A DNA stretch of 64,000 bases from Cytophagaceae bacterium (GTDB lineage Bacteria; Bacteroidota; Bacteroidia; Cytophagales; JAIYAX01), in contig JAIYAX010000012.1 in the NCBI GenBank assembly GCA_027488815.1, forward strand, positions 372,001 to 436,000, read 5' to 3'. This document shows, in pieces, positions 16,323-25,710 of the stretch. The position numbers and the translations under genes were made by a program. The notes beneath the pieces were generated by a model. That model saw nothing but the letters and a program-made list of their open reading frames with translations. It ran no database searches and was not told where the DNA came from. Positions within the stretch are counted from its first letter, which is position 1; every line of letters begins with the position of its first letter.

Positions 16323-16710
16323 TTTTCGTGCTTACCCATAATAGAGCCATACCCACTATGCAGAGGAAGCTTTCCGTAATAAGCCATTGTTGCCCAAAGC
16401 TGGCGAGTGGGCCATTGATTGTCAGTGTAAGTAAGCGTGATAAGGCATAAAAGCCCCAAAACATAGTAAAAAATGCAAGCAATACACGCAATCCAAGTTT
16501 AAAATAGCCATAGACAAGGCTTACCAAAATGGATAAACCAACGCCCCCATAGATTCCTCTGATAGAACTTATAGCATCGTTGTTGTCAAGTTTAACCTGG
16601 ACTAGGTCCATAGTTGCTTGAGGGTTATGGATCGACATTAGACTAACCATTAGCAGTCCAAGAAACGAAATACCCAAATAAAAATGGGTCACAAATTTTG
16701 AAGTTGACAT
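16294..16710 (-). CDS. DUF4345-type four-helix membrane protein
   Basis: 138 aa from the ATG at 16710; ATG at 16743 or TTG at 16755 would lengthen it, but the chosen start places the first helix (FVTHFYLGISFLGLLMVSL) close to the N-terminus. About four hydrophobic segments; the phrase AISSIRGIYGGVGLSILVS between helices 1 and 2 is typical of DUF4345. Function unknown. It lies between a Crp-like regulator gene and a DinB-like gene, all on one strand with short gaps or overlap, so regulation by the Crp-like protein is plausible. Confidence 0.72.
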   Translation of the reverse strand: MSTSKFVTHFYLGISFLGLLMVSLMSIHNPQATMDLVQVKLDNNDAISSIRGIYGGVGLSILVSLVYGYFKLGLRVLLAFFTMFWGFYALSRLLTLTINGPLASFGQQWLITESFLCIVGMALLWVSTKNETRSKKPV

Positions 16711-16775
16711 AGATTTTTCTTTTTGATGCAATTCTGCCAACATCTTTCTTTTCAAATCTTAGTAAAAAACAAGAT

Positions 16776-17363
16776 TTAAATCCTTTCACTATTTAACAGC
16801 TTACTAAACGCAGTGGGATCAATCCCCAGATAGTTTGCCAGATATTTATGAGGAACCAACTGAAGAACCTGAGGACTTCGTTTCAACATTACCAAAAACT
16901 TTTCTTTTGATGTAAAACATTGAAGCTCAACCATTCGCTGAAGCAAGCCACTCACAGTGGAATGCACCAACTTCCGGGCAAAATGATCAAAAGCAGGGAT
17001 ACTATGGGATAAATTTTGAAAGTCCTCATGGCTGATTTTCAACATCCTACTGTTGGTAAGTGCTTCGAAATAATAGTTTGAAGGTGCCTGCAACAGAAAG
17101 GAGTCAAGCACACCTGCAAATGAATATGGGTAAGTAAAAACCAATGTGGCTTCTCGCTCATCTTCATTTTGGTAATACACCCTTTGGACTCCCTCCAAAA
17201 CAAAATACAGATAGATTTCAATCTCAGAGGATGTGGTGATCAAGGTTTTTCTTTTGAATTCCTTCAGATGCCACGCACTATAAAGGGTTTCCCACTCAAT
17301 TTCCGTCAATACAAGCCCAAGGTTTTGAAGATATTGGCGCATGTCGTGGAATTCTTTCAGCAT
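16776..17363 (-). CDS. Crp/Fnr-type transcriptional regulator
   Basis: 195 aa. N-terminal cyclic-nucleotide-binding-like barrel (YLYFVLEGVQRVYYQ near residue 50, then VFTYPYSFAGVLDSFLL near 75) and a C-terminal winged helix whose recognition part is VPHKYLANYLGIDPTAFSKLLN (residues 168-190). The cAMP-contacting residues of E. coli Crp are not conserved, so the ligand may differ. It heads the Crp-DUF4345-DinB gene set. A -7 box TATCTTTG lies 16 bases before its start. Confidence 0.88.
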   Translation of the reverse strand: MLKEFHDMRQYLQNLGLVLTEIEWETLYSAWHLKEFKRKTLITTSSEIEIYLYFVLEGVQRVYYQNEDEREATLVFTYPYSFAGVLDSFLLQAPSNYYFEALTNSRMLKISHEDFQNLSHSIPAFDHFARKLVHSTVSGLLQRMVELQCFTSKEKFLVMLKRSPQVLQLVPHKYLANYLGIDPTAFSKLLNSERI

Positions 17364-17379
17364 TCTTTCGCTCCTTAAT

Positions 17380-17387
17380 CAAAGATA
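17380..17387 (-). promoter_or_regulatory. -7 box TATCTTTG before the Crp-like gene
   Basis: Matches TAnnTTTG on the minus strand. A -33 TTTG at the expected spacing is not seen. It lies just inside the flank of repeat type A copy 2. Confidence 0.4.
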
Positions 17388-17411
17388 ATGAATTTTCCTC
17401 AGCCTTGTCTT

Positions 17412-17575
17412 TGTGTCTCGCTGAGACCAATAGCATTACAAATCCCCCCTAGCCCAAGGTTTAAACCCTGGGCTAGGGGGGATGAAATGATTATGTGACC
17501 TCTTTGTAAGCTAGAAGGCGGATAGAAAATTCACAGATGTTAATCTATTTTACAACCCTCCCCAGAGAGTTTGAT
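17412..17575. repeat. Palindromic repeat family, type A copy 2
   Basis: Close match to 6461-6620: TGTCTCGCTGAGACCAATAG, then a 38-bp palindrome (17444-17481, one mismatch) centred on GGTTTAAACC, then GATGAAATGATTATGTGACC, CTCTTTGTAA and GGCGGATAGAAAAT. It fills the spacer upstream of the Crp-like gene. A GC-rich tail to about 17630 has no match elsewhere in the window. Confidence 0.87.
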
Positions 17576-17689
17576 TACTGTGTACGAGCTAAAAACTCGC
17601 AACAGCAAGCGGGAGTTGCTTTACAAATGTTGAAAATATAAAGAGCGTCGACTCGCTAGGCCGAAAGTTAAACTATATCAAACCTTCTT

Positions 17690-18427
17690 TTACTCACTCT
17701 GCTGGGCATTCAAAAGATTGGCCATGCAATTGTCCATATTTCCGATCATCAAAACGAAGCTTTGGCTAACTTTTACTCCATTAGAAAACTCCGCTGCCTT
17801 CCAGCCTTGCATACTTTTAATGGCTGCAACCAGCATTTCGTCAGTCTTTGGATCTCTTGAAGGCATAGAAACCTGTAGATCTGAAATCTGCCCATGTTCT
17901 GTAATGGTAAATTTAATAGCAGTCAGGTCGTAACCTGTAAAACTACTAGGATCAATTTTTGAGATATAATTGTCTTTAAAGTACTGCATCAATTGAGCAT
18001 CATCTTCACCATAGGTTGCCTTGCTAGTTGGTATAATGCTGACGTTGAATTCCAGCAATTGTTCCTTATTATTTTTTAAAGTATTTTCAGGAATATATTT
18101 AACAACTACTGCAATCTCTCTATTGCGGTCGGCCTGACGAATCAGTTCTTTTTGATTTTGATTCAACACATCACTTACACCCAAGACCCTGGTTTGTTCT
18201 CCATTTTTGTAGGCAGAGACTTCTACAGAAATAAATTCGCTAATCCAAGAAGAAGGATAGCGGGGATTTATGTCGGAAAGTGTACTTATAGTATTCAATT
18301 TACTTTCTTGAATGGACACAAATGGTAAAACACGATTAATCTCAAACTTTAAATCATGCTGTGCATAACTGTTTACCACAAATCCGATGAGCAGAAGCAT
18401 TACGGATAAAATCTGTTTATTTCTCAT
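17690..18427 (-). CDS. Secreted protein with C-terminal TonB-C-like domain
   Basis: 245 aa. Signal peptide to about residue 22 (VVNSYA-QHD). The C-terminal third, AIKFTITEHGQISDLQVSMP followed by MLVAAIKSMQGWKAAEFSNG, has the shape of a TonB C-terminal domain (beta strand, dash V-V---S, helix, W-A--NGK-V). It lacks the proline-rich linker and N-terminal anchor of a true TonB, so it probably does not energise receptors and may use the domain as a binding module in the periplasm. Not part of an operon. Confidence 0.7.
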   Translation of the reverse strand: MRNKQILSVMLLLIGFVVNSYAQHDLKFEINRVLPFVSIQESKLNTISTLSDINPRYPSSWISEFISVEVSAYKNGEQTRVLGVSDVLNQNQKELIRQADRNREIAVVVKYIPENTLKNNKEQLLEFNVSIIPTSKATYGEDDAQLMQYFKDNYISKIDPSSFTGYDLTAIKFTITEHGQISDLQVSMPSRDPKTDEMLVAAIKSMQGWKAAEFSNGVKVSQSFVLMIGNMDNCMANLLNAQQSE

Positions 18428-18609
18428 TCCAAGTTCTTTTTTTTATGCTGAAGGTTGAATTAATAATGTTCAAAAGTTAAATTCTTATTACCCTTGTTTT
18501 GGAAAAGTAGAGTAATCGAAGCGTCCCTTTAAGGACCAAGGTAAATCTTAATTTCAATCTATCAAAATTTTAAACCTCAGCTATCCCGATTTTTCAATCC
18601 GCTTTGTAT

Positions 18610-18738
18610 ACTCCCAGCCAACGGTTTAAACCCGCTCTTCGGGATTTGCAATCCCGAAGGCGTATCGTAGGATTTGCAATCTGTTTCCCAATCTCCTAGC
18701 CAACGGTTTAAACCGTTGGCTAGGATCATGTATTACCC
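18610..18738. repeat. Palindromic repeat family, type B copy 2, overlapping the clpB stop codon
   Basis: Begins with a half element (AGCCAACGGTTT joined to AAACCCGCTC) and runs through GGGATTTGCAATCCC (hairpin 18641-18655), GGCGTATCGTAGGATTTGCA, a perfect 30-bp palindrome (18695-18724) and GATCATGTATTACCCCA. The TTA in that last word is the stop of clpB, as it is of the DinB-like gene in copy 1. Confidence 0.88.
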
Positions 18739-21357
18739 CACCTCCTCCACCTTCACCACATTCGCAAACACCAGTTCTCCACCCCGGTACTCAATCAGCA
18801 CGGCACTGTCTTTTTTGATGCTGCCGCTTAAGATCGCCTTGCTCAATTCGTTCAGCACCAGCCTTTGCAGCACCCGCTTGAGTGGCCTTGCACCAAAGAC
18901 AGGGTCAAAGCCTTTCTCACCGAGGAAATCAAGGGCTTCGGCAGTCGCATCCAAGGCTATTCCGGCTTCCTCGAGCCTCTTGCGGATCAAGCCAAACTGT
19001 ATCTCCACAATCCTGCGTATCTCGGCTTTCATCAAGGGCTTGAACATGATAATCTCATCGATCCGGTTCAGAAACTCCGGCCTGATGGTTTGCTTCATCA
19101 GTTCCAGCACTTCTTCTTTGGCCTGGTCGATGGTATCCAATTGGGCAAACACGTCTTTGTGTTCATAACCTTCAAACCGCTCACGTATCAGGTGAGAACC
19201 AATGTTGGAGGTCATGATGATGATGGTGTTCTTAAAGTTTACCGTACGGCCTTTGTTGTCGGTGAGCCTCCCGTCGTCCAGCACCTGCAAGAGGATGTTG
19301 AACACATCTGGGTGTGCTTTTTCTATTTCGTCAAACAGCACCACGGAGTAGGGCTTCCTGCGCACAGCCTCGGTTAACTGCCCTCCCTCATCATAGCCCA
19401 CATAGCCGGGAGGGGAGCCCACCATGCGGCTTACGGCATGGCGCTCCTGGTATTCGCTCATATCGATGCGGATCATGGCGTTTTCATCGTCAAACAGGTA
19501 CTCGGCCAGGGCACGGGCGAGTTCGGTCTTTCCCACCCCTGTGGTGCCGAGGAAGATGAACGATCCTATTGGTTTCTTAGGATCCTGCATGCCTGCCCTG
19601 CTGCGGCGCACAGCATCGGAGACGGCCTGAATGGCTTCCTGCTGTCCTGCCACTCGCTTGCCCAACTCGTCTTCCAACTGGAGTAGCTTCTCCCGCTCGC
19701 TTTGCAGCATTTTGCTAACCGGTATGCCTGTCCATTTGGCCACAATCTCAGCAATGTCATCGGCAGTAACTTCTTCTTTGAGCATGGCATTTTCTCCATG
19801 CATGGCGGTCATTTGCTCCTGCAATACGGTTAAAGAGGCTTCAGACTCCTTGATTTTTCCATAGCGGATCTCAGCCACTCGTCCGTAGTCGCCTGCCCTT
19901 TCGGCCTGCTCGGCTTCCAGCTTGAGTTGTTCGATCTTTTCTTTCTCTTTTTGAATCCCTTCGATTACACCTTTCTCATTCTGCCATTTGGCCCTCAGGT
20001 CATCACGGATACTGCTGAGGTCTGCGATCTCTTTGGAGAGCATAGCTTCCTTGTCCTTGTCATTTTCCCTACGGATGGCCTCCCGCTCGATCTCCAGTTG
20101 CATGATTTTGCGCTGCACCTCATCAAGCTCTTCGGGCAGGGAGTCGATCTCTATCCGTAGTTTTGCGGCGGCTTCATCCATCAGGTCGATGGCTTTGTCG
20201 GGAAGAAAACGATCGGAGATATATCGGGTAGAAAGCTCCACCGAAGCGATGATGGCTTCGTCTTTGATGCGCACTCCGTGGTGGAGTTCGTATTTTTCCT
20301 TCAATCCACGCAAAATGGAGATGGCATCTGCCTGATCGGGCTCATCCACCATCACCGCCTGAAACCTGCGCTCAAGGGCTTTGTCTTTCTCGATGTATTT
20401 TTGATACTCTTTGAATGTGGTGGCACCGATGGCGTGCAGCTCACCTCTGGCCAGGGCAGGTTTTAAGAGGTTGGCAGCATCCATAGCTCCCTCTCCTCCC
20501 CCTCCGGCACCGATGAGGGTGTGGATTTCATCGATGAAAAGGATGATCTCTCCTTCACTGTCGGTCACTTCTTTGATCACCGCTTTGAGTCGCTCTTCAA
20601 ACTCTCCTTTGTATTTGGCTCCTGCTACCAGCAAGCCCATGTCAAGGGAAATGAGGGTTTTGGACTTGAGGTTTTCAGGCACATCGCCCGCTACAATTCG
20701 CTGCGCAAGACCTTCCACGATGGCTGTTTTACCCACACCGGGCTCACCGAGCAGAATGGGATTGTTTTTAGTTCTTCTGGAAAGGATCTGAAGCACTCTC
20801 CTGATTTCCTCATCCCTGCCGATCACTGGGTCAATTTTGCCGGCACGGGCCATTTCATTTAGGTTTTTGGAGTAGCGCTCTAGCGATTTGTATTTTGCCT
20901 CTGCGTTTTGGTCTTTGACTGTGTTGCCTCCACGCAGCTCATGAATGGCCTTTTTGAGCTCTTTTTCAGTAAATCCACTGTCTTTCATTAGTCCAGCAAC
21001 CTTGTCACTGCCGCCAAGCAAGCCCAGTAAAATGTGCTCTATGGTAATAAACTCATCTTTAAACTCTTTGAGGTAATTGGTGGCTTTTCGCAAAGCGGCG
21101 GCAGCATCATTGGATAGATAGGGTTCTTGCGCATTGCTCTTGGGGTAGCTGGCTATCAACTCTTCAGATTTGCTTTGAAGAATAGACCTGTTGATGCCTA
21201 GTTTTTTACTTATAAAACCGAATACATTTTCGTCAGTTTGCTCTATGGCTTTTAGAATATGCCCCGTTTCGATGACCTGATTTTGATTGCCCAGGGCCAA
21301 TTCAGAGGCTTTCTGAATGGCTTCCTGTGCCTTAATGGTGTATTGATTGAAGTTCAT
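18733..21357 (-). CDS. clpB: ATP-dependent disaggregase ClpB
   Basis: 874 aa from the ATG at 21357 ([17 protein letters not shown]); the open frame upstream is not family-like. Hsp100 ring hexamer that threads aggregated proteins with the DnaK system in the cytosol. Parts: N-domain to about 150; first AAA+ with GEPGVGKTA and [11 protein letters not shown]-like Walker B; the coiled M domain (about 410-540) rich in Glu/Lys, which separates ClpB from ClpA; second AAA+ with [22 protein letters not shown], and sensor 2 [11 protein letters not shown]. The ClpP-binding loop of ClpA/X is absent, as expected. The end of the gene (Gly codon plus stop) lies in a dispersed repeat. No CIRCE element was recognised upstream. 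Confidence 0.97.
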   Translation of the reverse strand: MNFNQYTIKAQEAIQKASELALGNQNQVIETGHILKAIEQTDENVFGFISKKLGINRSILQSKSEELIASYPKSNAQEPYLSNDAAAALRKATNYLKEFKDEFITIEHILLGLLGGSDKVAGLMKDSGFTEKELKKAIHELRGGNTVKDQNAEAKYKSLERYSKNLNEMARAGKIDPVIGRDEEIRRVLQILSRRTKNNPILLGEPGVGKTAIVEGLAQRIVAGDVPENLKSKTLISLDMGLLVAGAKYKGEFEERLKAVIKEVTDSEGEIILFIDEIHTLIGAGGGGEGAMDAANLLKPALARGELHAIGATTFKEYQKYIEKDKALERRFQAVMVDEPDQADAISILRGLKEKYELHHGVRIKDEAIIASVELSTRYISDRFLPDKAIDLMDEAAAKLRIEIDSLPEELDEVQRKIMQLEIEREAIRRENDKDKEAMLSKEIADLSSIRDDLRAKWQNEKGVIEGIQKEKEKIEQLKLEAEQAERAGDYGRVAEIRYGKIKESEASLTVLQEQMTAMHGENAMLKEEVTADDIAEIVAKWTGIPVSKMLQSEREKLLQLEDELGKRVAGQQEAIQAVSDAVRRSRAGMQDPKKPIGSFIFLGTTGVGKTELARALAEYLFDDENAMIRIDMSEYQERHAVSRMVGSPPGYVGYDEGGQLTEAVRRKPYSVVLFDEIEKAHPDVFNILLQVLDDGRLTDNKGRTVNFKNTIIIMTSNIGSHLIRERFEGYEHKDVFAQLDTIDQAKEEVLELMKQTIRPEFLNRIDEIIMFKPLMKAEIRRIVEIQFGLIRKRLEEAGIALDATAEALDFLGEKGFDPVFGARPLKRVLQRLVLNELSKAILSGSIKKDSAVLIEYRGGELVFANVVKVEEVG

Positions 21358-21396
21358 CTGATATATGGATATGTAGTATTTCGCCTGATCTGGCTG

Positions 21397-21404
21397 CAAA
21401 AATA
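21397..21404 (-). promoter_or_regulatory. -7 box TATTTTTG upstream of clpB
   Basis: TAnnTTTG match on the minus strand, 39 bases before the clpB ATG, without a clear -33 element. Confidence 0.4.
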
Positions 21405-21632
21405 CCGCCAGCAAAACCCAAGCCCTAGGCCGACCGGACTTGTGGATCAACGATGCTGAATCATTGCCATTTTGACACCAAATTCCCATTTCTGGCTTTT
21501 AATTCTGGCCATAATGGCAGCAAATTTTTATCCTCTTTGTAAGCCACTGGTACAAATCAACTCCCTTTCATAGAATTTCCGATCAGGCTCAAAGGCTTCT
21601 TCACGTTACTTTGGCTCACCTAATTACTGCTT

Positions 21633-23123
21633 ATGATGCTATTCTGGTATTTGTTTCAACATCAGAACAAGGCCTTTTTCCGCTCAGCAATCTGGCAAAG
21701 GAACATCGTGCTGAATGCCTTGATGATCTTTTTCATGCTGTATTTTGTGGTGGTCTTTGCTGCGATGGGCTATATGCTGCAGGATCTGTTCGAATACCTT
21801 GATCCCAAGCGCAGTCCGGTAAGTGTTTTCAACGGCTATCTTTTCTATTACTTACTGGCTGATCTGCTTTCCCGATTGTTTCTGCAATCCTTACCTGTAT
21901 TGAAGGTTGCTCCTTACCTACACCTACCTGTGAAGAGAGATTTTTTAGTTCATAACCTTCTGTTTCGTACCCTGTTCAGTACAGTTAACCTGTTACCACT
22001 TTCGCTTTTACTCCCATTTTACTTCAGGACAGCGATTCCGACTCAGGGCACCTGGGGAGCAGCTGCATGGCTGCTGGTGATACTTGCTTCGTTATCTATT
22101 ACAAACCTGCTGGTTTCATTCTACAAGCGTTCAGCAATGACCAACTCCAGGATGCAATGGCTTGGATTGGCTGCTTTGGTGGCATTGGGTTTAAGCGCCT
22201 ATTTGAACTGGATACCCTGGCTAAGCTGGTCAAGTATTGTCTATGATTGGGCTGCCACAGGATCTGCTTTTCCTTTACTGATTTCCTTTGGTCTTCTGGG
22301 ACTGTTGTACTACTTCAACTTCCGCTATCTCCGACATGAACTTTATCCGGAGGCTTATCAGCAGACAACACAAAAAAGAAGTATTCTGGCTGAGGGGATC
22401 GGTCAGTTTAAGTCCAGTTCAAAGATCTTGCTGTTTGCCGGTATGGAGTTGCTCCTCATCCTCAGAAACAAGCGGCCTAAAAATGTACTCATTATCAGTA
22501 TGCTTTTCGGAGTGTATGGAGCGGTTTTCTACATTCAGAAAAGCCTTTATTCGGAGTATTCGACCATGTTTCTTTTCGCCGGTATTTTTACAACAGGTTC
22601 ATTTTTAATTCAGTATGGTCAGTTTTTAATGTGTTGGGAAAGTGCGTTTATGGATGGTATTCACTCCAGGCCACTGAACATCCGGCAATATCTTCAGTCC
22701 AAATGGCTGATGATGGCGATCAGTGTTGGGATCATGTTCATCATCACCTTGCCAATGGGTTACTTTGGCCTCAGCGTAGTCAAAATCAACGCAGCGGCTG
22801 CTATTTTTAACCTGGGCATGAACACATTTGTGATGATGACGGCGGCCAGTTACAACAAGAAGAGAATTGATCTGAGCAAAGGATCATCATTTTCATGGCA
22901 GGGGGTAGGAGCAGCACAATGGCTGGTGGGCCTTCCTGTAATTGGCTTACCTGTCCTTATTTACCTGCCTTTCTCGTTGTTCGATGCGCCGAATACGGGT
23001 CTGTACGTGATTTCGGGCATAGGCTTACTCAGCCTTCTGTTTTATAAGTTCTGGCTGGGCATGATAGCCGAGAACATTACCAACAGAAAATATGCAACTC
23101 TTTCAGGATTTAGAGAAAACTAA
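21633..23123 (+). CDS. DUF5687 membrane subunit of an ABC exporter
   Basis: 496 aa with about eleven or twelve hydrophobic segments. The DUF5687 N-terminus is visible: WYLFQHQNKAFFRSAIWQRNI, then two helices and PVLKVAPYLHLPVKRDFLVH. In Bacteroidota this family is encoded next to an ABC ATPase and is taken to be the permease. Here the ATPase gene starts 14 bases after this stop, supporting that. Substrate unknown. Directly follows a 275-base spacer after clpB on the opposite strand, with no recognised regulatory motif. Confidence 0.88.
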   Translation: MMLFWYLFQHQNKAFFRSAIWQRNIVLNALMIFFMLYFVVVFAAMGYMLQDLFEYLDPKRSPVSVFNGYLFYYLLADLLSRLFLQSLPVLKVAPYLHLPVKRDFLVHNLLFRTLFSTVNLLPLSLLLPFYFRTAIPTQGTWGAAAWLLVILASLSITNLLVSFYKRSAMTNSRMQWLGLAALVALGLSAYLNWIPWLSWSSIVYDWAATGSAFPLLISFGLLGLLYYFNFRYLRHELYPEAYQQTTQKRSILAEGIGQFKSSSKILLFAGMELLLILRNKRPKNVLIISMLFGVYGAVFYIQKSLYSEYSTMFLFAGIFTTGSFLIQYGQFLMCWESAFMDGIHSRPLNIRQYLQSKWLMMAISVGIMFIITLPMGYFGLSVVKINAAAAIFNLGMNTFVMMTAASYNKKRIDLSKGSSFSWQGVGAAQWLVGLPVIGLPVLIYLPFSLFDAPNTGLYVISGIGLLSLLFYKFWLGMIAENITNRKYATLSGFREN

Positions 23124-23137
23124 TCAATTCTAATCAC

Positions 23138-23848
23138 ATGGAAAAACCCATACTCAAAGCCATTGGCCTCAGTAAAGTCTACAACCAAACAACAGTTTTG
23201 GATCTGGACCAGCTTCAGATTAATCAGGGGGAAACCGTTGGACTGATTGGAAACAACGGCGCTGGCAAAACCACCCTCTTCCGTTTGATACTTGACCTGA
23301 TCGAAGCCAGTTCAGGAGAGGTTCATTTGTTTGGACACAATGTGAGGGCTTCAGAGCATTGGAAAAATAGCACAGGAGCATTTATAGATGAAGGTTTTTT
23401 AATCGACTACCTCAGTCCGGAGGAGTATTTCCGCTTTTTGGCAAAACTATATGACCTTTCCCCGGAAGCACTGGAGGCCTTCCTTAAGCGTTGGGAGCCA
23501 CTTTTCAATGATGAAATCCTGGGGAAAAAGAAAAAATACATCAGGGACCTTTCCAAAGGAAACCAAAAGAAGGTAGGTATCGCCGCTGCCATGATGAACA
23601 ATCCCTCCTTTTTGCTACTTGATGAGCCATTTGCCAATCTTGATCCTACCTCTCAGATCCGGCTCAAAAAGATGCTAAGCGAAGCTGCACATGAGCAAGG
23701 GATCTCCATGTTTATCTCCAGCCATGACCTCAACCATGTGACTGAGGTTTGCAAGCGTACCATCATCATGGAAAAAGGGAAAGTGATCCGTGATTTTCCG
23801 ACTTCAGAAAGCACCCTCAGAGAGCTCGAAAGCTATTTTGCTGTTTAG
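23138..23848 (+). CDS. ABC transporter ATP-binding protein, partner of DUF5687
   Basis: 236 aa. Walker A GNNGAGKTT at residues 38-46, Q-loop region near 80, signature RDLSKGNQKKVGIA (LSKGN-type) near 135, Walker B FLLLDEPFANLDP near 155, H-loop SSHDL near 190. This LSKGN signature and the DUF5687 neighbour fit an exporter of the ABC-2-like class. It drives transport by ATP hydrolysis on the inner face of the cytoplasmic membrane. Confidence 0.95.
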   Translation: MEKPILKAIGLSKVYNQTTVLDLDQLQINQGETVGLIGNNGAGKTTLFRLILDLIEASSGEVHLFGHNVRASEHWKNSTGAFIDEGFLIDYLSPEEYFRFLAKLYDLSPEALEAFLKRWEPLFNDEILGKKKKYIRDLSKGNQKKVGIAAAMMNNPSFLLLDEPFANLDPTSQIRLKKMLSEAAHEQGISMFISSHDLNHVTEVCKRTIIMEKGKVIRDFPTSESTLRELESYFAV

Positions 23849-23908
23849 GCAGGCAGAGAGCTGTTTTTTTAAGAAATTGCAGCCTTTTCATTAAATCTGC
23901 ACATCATC

Positions 23909-24637
23909 ATGGGAAGGATATTTGAGACCCGCAAACACAAGATGTTTAAGCGCTATTCCAAAATGGCGAAAACATTTACCAAGCTAGGCAAAGACATCGC
24001 CATGGCCGTGAAGCAAGCTGGCCCTGACCCCATGACCAACAGCAAACTCAGGGCGGTCATTCAGAATGCGAAGGCAGTCAACATGCCCAAGGATAATGTG
24101 GAGCGTGCCATCAAAAAGGCAAGCAGCAAGGAGCAGGAAGACTACAAAGAGGTGGTTTACGAAGGATATGGGCCTTTTGGAATAGCCATCCTGGTGGAAT
24201 GTACGACCGATAACATCAACCGCACAGTGGCCAATATCAGAAGCTATTTCACCAGAGCCAATGGCAGTTTGGGCACAAGCGGCTCATTGGACTTCCTCTT
24301 TGAGCGTAAAAGTGTTTTTACGATCAGCCCGAAAGAGGGTATGGGACTGGAAGACCTTGAGCTAGAGTTAATTGACTTTGGGGTTGATGAAGTGTTTGAA
24401 TCAGAAGAAGGCATTATGATTTATGGAGCTTTCACTGAATTCGGCGCAATACAGAAATGGCTGGAAGACCACGGGATAGAGATCAAATCTGCGGACTTTG
24501 AGCGTATCAATCTGGCCGACCCCAAAGAGTTGAGCCCGGATCAGGAAGCAGAAATCATCAAACTGATTGACAAGTTTGAAGAAGATGAAGATGTACAAAA
24601 TGTGTATCACAATGCCCGATTAAGCTCCGAGGCATGA
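23909..24637 (+). CDS. YebC/TACO1-family protein
   Basis: 242 aa, full length. Family phrases: KMFKRYSKMAKTFTKLGKDI near residue 12, MTNSKLRAVIQNAKAVNMPKDNVERAI near 40-65, YEGYGPFGIAILVECTTDNINRT near 85-105, GSLGTSGSLDFLFE near 120. YebC proteins were annotated as transcription regulators and are now tied to relief of ribosome stalling at proline runs. The stop overlaps the next start as ATGA, the first of two such joints in a three-gene operon ending in pepE. Confidence 0.95.
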   Translation: MGRIFETRKHKMFKRYSKMAKTFTKLGKDIAMAVKQAGPDPMTNSKLRAVIQNAKAVNMPKDNVERAIKKASSKEQEDYKEVVYEGYGPFGIAILVECTTDNINRTVANIRSYFTRANGSLGTSGSLDFLFERKSVFTISPKEGMGLEDLELELIDFGVDEVFESEEGIMIYGAFTEFGAIQKWLEDHGIEIKSADFERINLADPKELSPDQEAEIIKLIDKFEEDEDVQNVYHNARLSSEA

Positions 24638-24930
24638 TTGTGGAAAACTACTCTTTTCATCGTAAAACAACATTTGGGGACTTAGCGTATTTAATGGACA
24701 TTTACACGGGAATGGAATATTATCTTGTTGGTCTTTTAGCTTCCGATGTTCAGTATCTGGAGCAAATGAGGGGTGACCGCAGTTTTAGCTCTGCCAGACC
24801 GGAATTGTTGGTGAAGCAGGCAGAGCTTCATATTGATAAACTAAATCAATTGATTGAGGGCTTAAACAAGCTCCCTCCTTCAAATGAAATTTCCGGAAGG
24901 CCAAATCCTTATGGTCAAAACAGGGCATGA
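24634..24930 (+). CDS. Small conserved-context protein of unknown function
   Basis: 98 aa, not recognised. Starts in the YebC stop (ATGA) and its own stop is shared with the pepE start (ATGA), so all three should be translated in a coupled way, which supports it being real. Mostly helical by eye: YLMDIYTGMEYYLVGLLAS, then VKQAELHIDKLNQLIEGLN, and a Pro/Asn-rich tail (PPSNEISGRPNPYGQNRA). No signal peptide, no membrane helix, no Cys. It may be a small cytosolic partner protein. Confidence 0.75.
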   Translation: MIVENYSFHRKTTFGDLAYLMDIYTGMEYYLVGLLASDVQYLEQMRGDRSFSSARPELLVKQAELHIDKLNQLIEGLNKLPPSNEISGRPNPYGQNRA

Positions 24931-25673
24931 GTATGCCCGAAGTCTCTTTTTCTAAGTCGGCAAACCTGTTATTGCTAAGCACCTCTACATTACATGGAGG
25001 GGAATACTTGCAATATGCCAGAGAAGAGATCATTGATCAGTTGAAGGGAGTCAGCGAACTCCTTTTCATCCCTTTTGCACGCCCTTCCGGGATCACCCAT
25101 GAGGCCTATACCTCGAGGGTAGCAGGCTTTTTTGAGCAAATAGGCATTCAGGTCAAAGGTTTGCACCAGTATCATCAGGCAGAGGAGGCAATACGAAAAG
25201 CTCAGGCCATTTTTACCGGGGGAGGCAATACGTTCCTGCTTCTAAAAACCCTTCAGGAGATGAACTTGCTTTCTTTGATCCGGGAACAAGTTAATTCAGG
25301 CAAAACGATTTATATGGGGTCGAGTGCCGGCACCAATCTGGCAGGGCAAACGATTAACAATACCAACGACATGCCGATTGTATGGCCGGAAGATTTGAAC
25401 GCCCTGGGTCTTGTACCCTTCAACTTCAACCCACACTATCTTGATCCTGTGGAGGGTTCAACCCACATGGGCGAAACCCGGGAGACCCGTATCATGGAGT
25501 TCCATTCCTTTTCCACTATACCGGTGGTAGGGCTACGGGAAGGTAGTTTCATTCAGGTCAAAGAAGGGCAGATGCTGCTCAAAGGTCCGCTTACCGCTCG
25601 ACTGTTCAGAAAAAGTCAAACCCCATTAGAACTTTCCCCGGGACTCATCAACCTGTCCTTGCTAAATTCCTAA
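24927..25673 (+). CDS. pepE: Dipeptidase E (aspartyl dipeptidase, family S51)
   Basis: 248 aa. Cleaves N-terminal Asp from Asp-X dipeptides in the cytosol. Nucleophile Ser in YMGSSAGTNLA (about residue 131), the glycine-rich AIFTGGGNTFLL preceding it (about 95), and FNPHYLDP with His near 171; Glu/Asp acid partner near VVGLREGSF. Its start codon overlaps the stop of the upstream small gene. End of the yebC-pepE operon. Confidence 0.93.
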   Translation: MSMPEVSFSKSANLLLLSTSTLHGGEYLQYAREEIIDQLKGVSELLFIPFARPSGITHEAYTSRVAGFFEQIGIQVKGLHQYHQAEEAIRKAQAIFTGGGNTFLLLKTLQEMNLLSLIREQVNSGKTIYMGSSAGTNLAGQTINNTNDMPIVWPEDLNALGLVPFNFNPHYLDPVEGSTHMGETRETRIMEFHSFSTIPVVGLREGSFIQVKEGQMLLKGPLTARLFRKSQTPLELSPGLINLSLLNS

Positions 25674-25710
25674 GCTTTCTGTAGTTTGGTTCAATAAAAC
25701 CACACAACGT

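Noticed and set aside
17690-18427. True TonB protein
   Set aside because: It has a cleavable signal peptide and no proline-rich linker, membrane anchor or ExbB/ExbD neighbours; only the C-terminal domain resembles TonB.
6461-18738. CRISPR array made of the palindromic repeats
   Set aside because: Copies are few, kilobases apart, of unequal length, and lack regular spacers or cas genes.
18865-20862. Many long plus-strand open frames opposite clpB
   Set aside because: They are shadows of the minus-strand ClpB codons: they overlap each other, have no start signals and show no family pattern, whereas ClpB has complete motifs.
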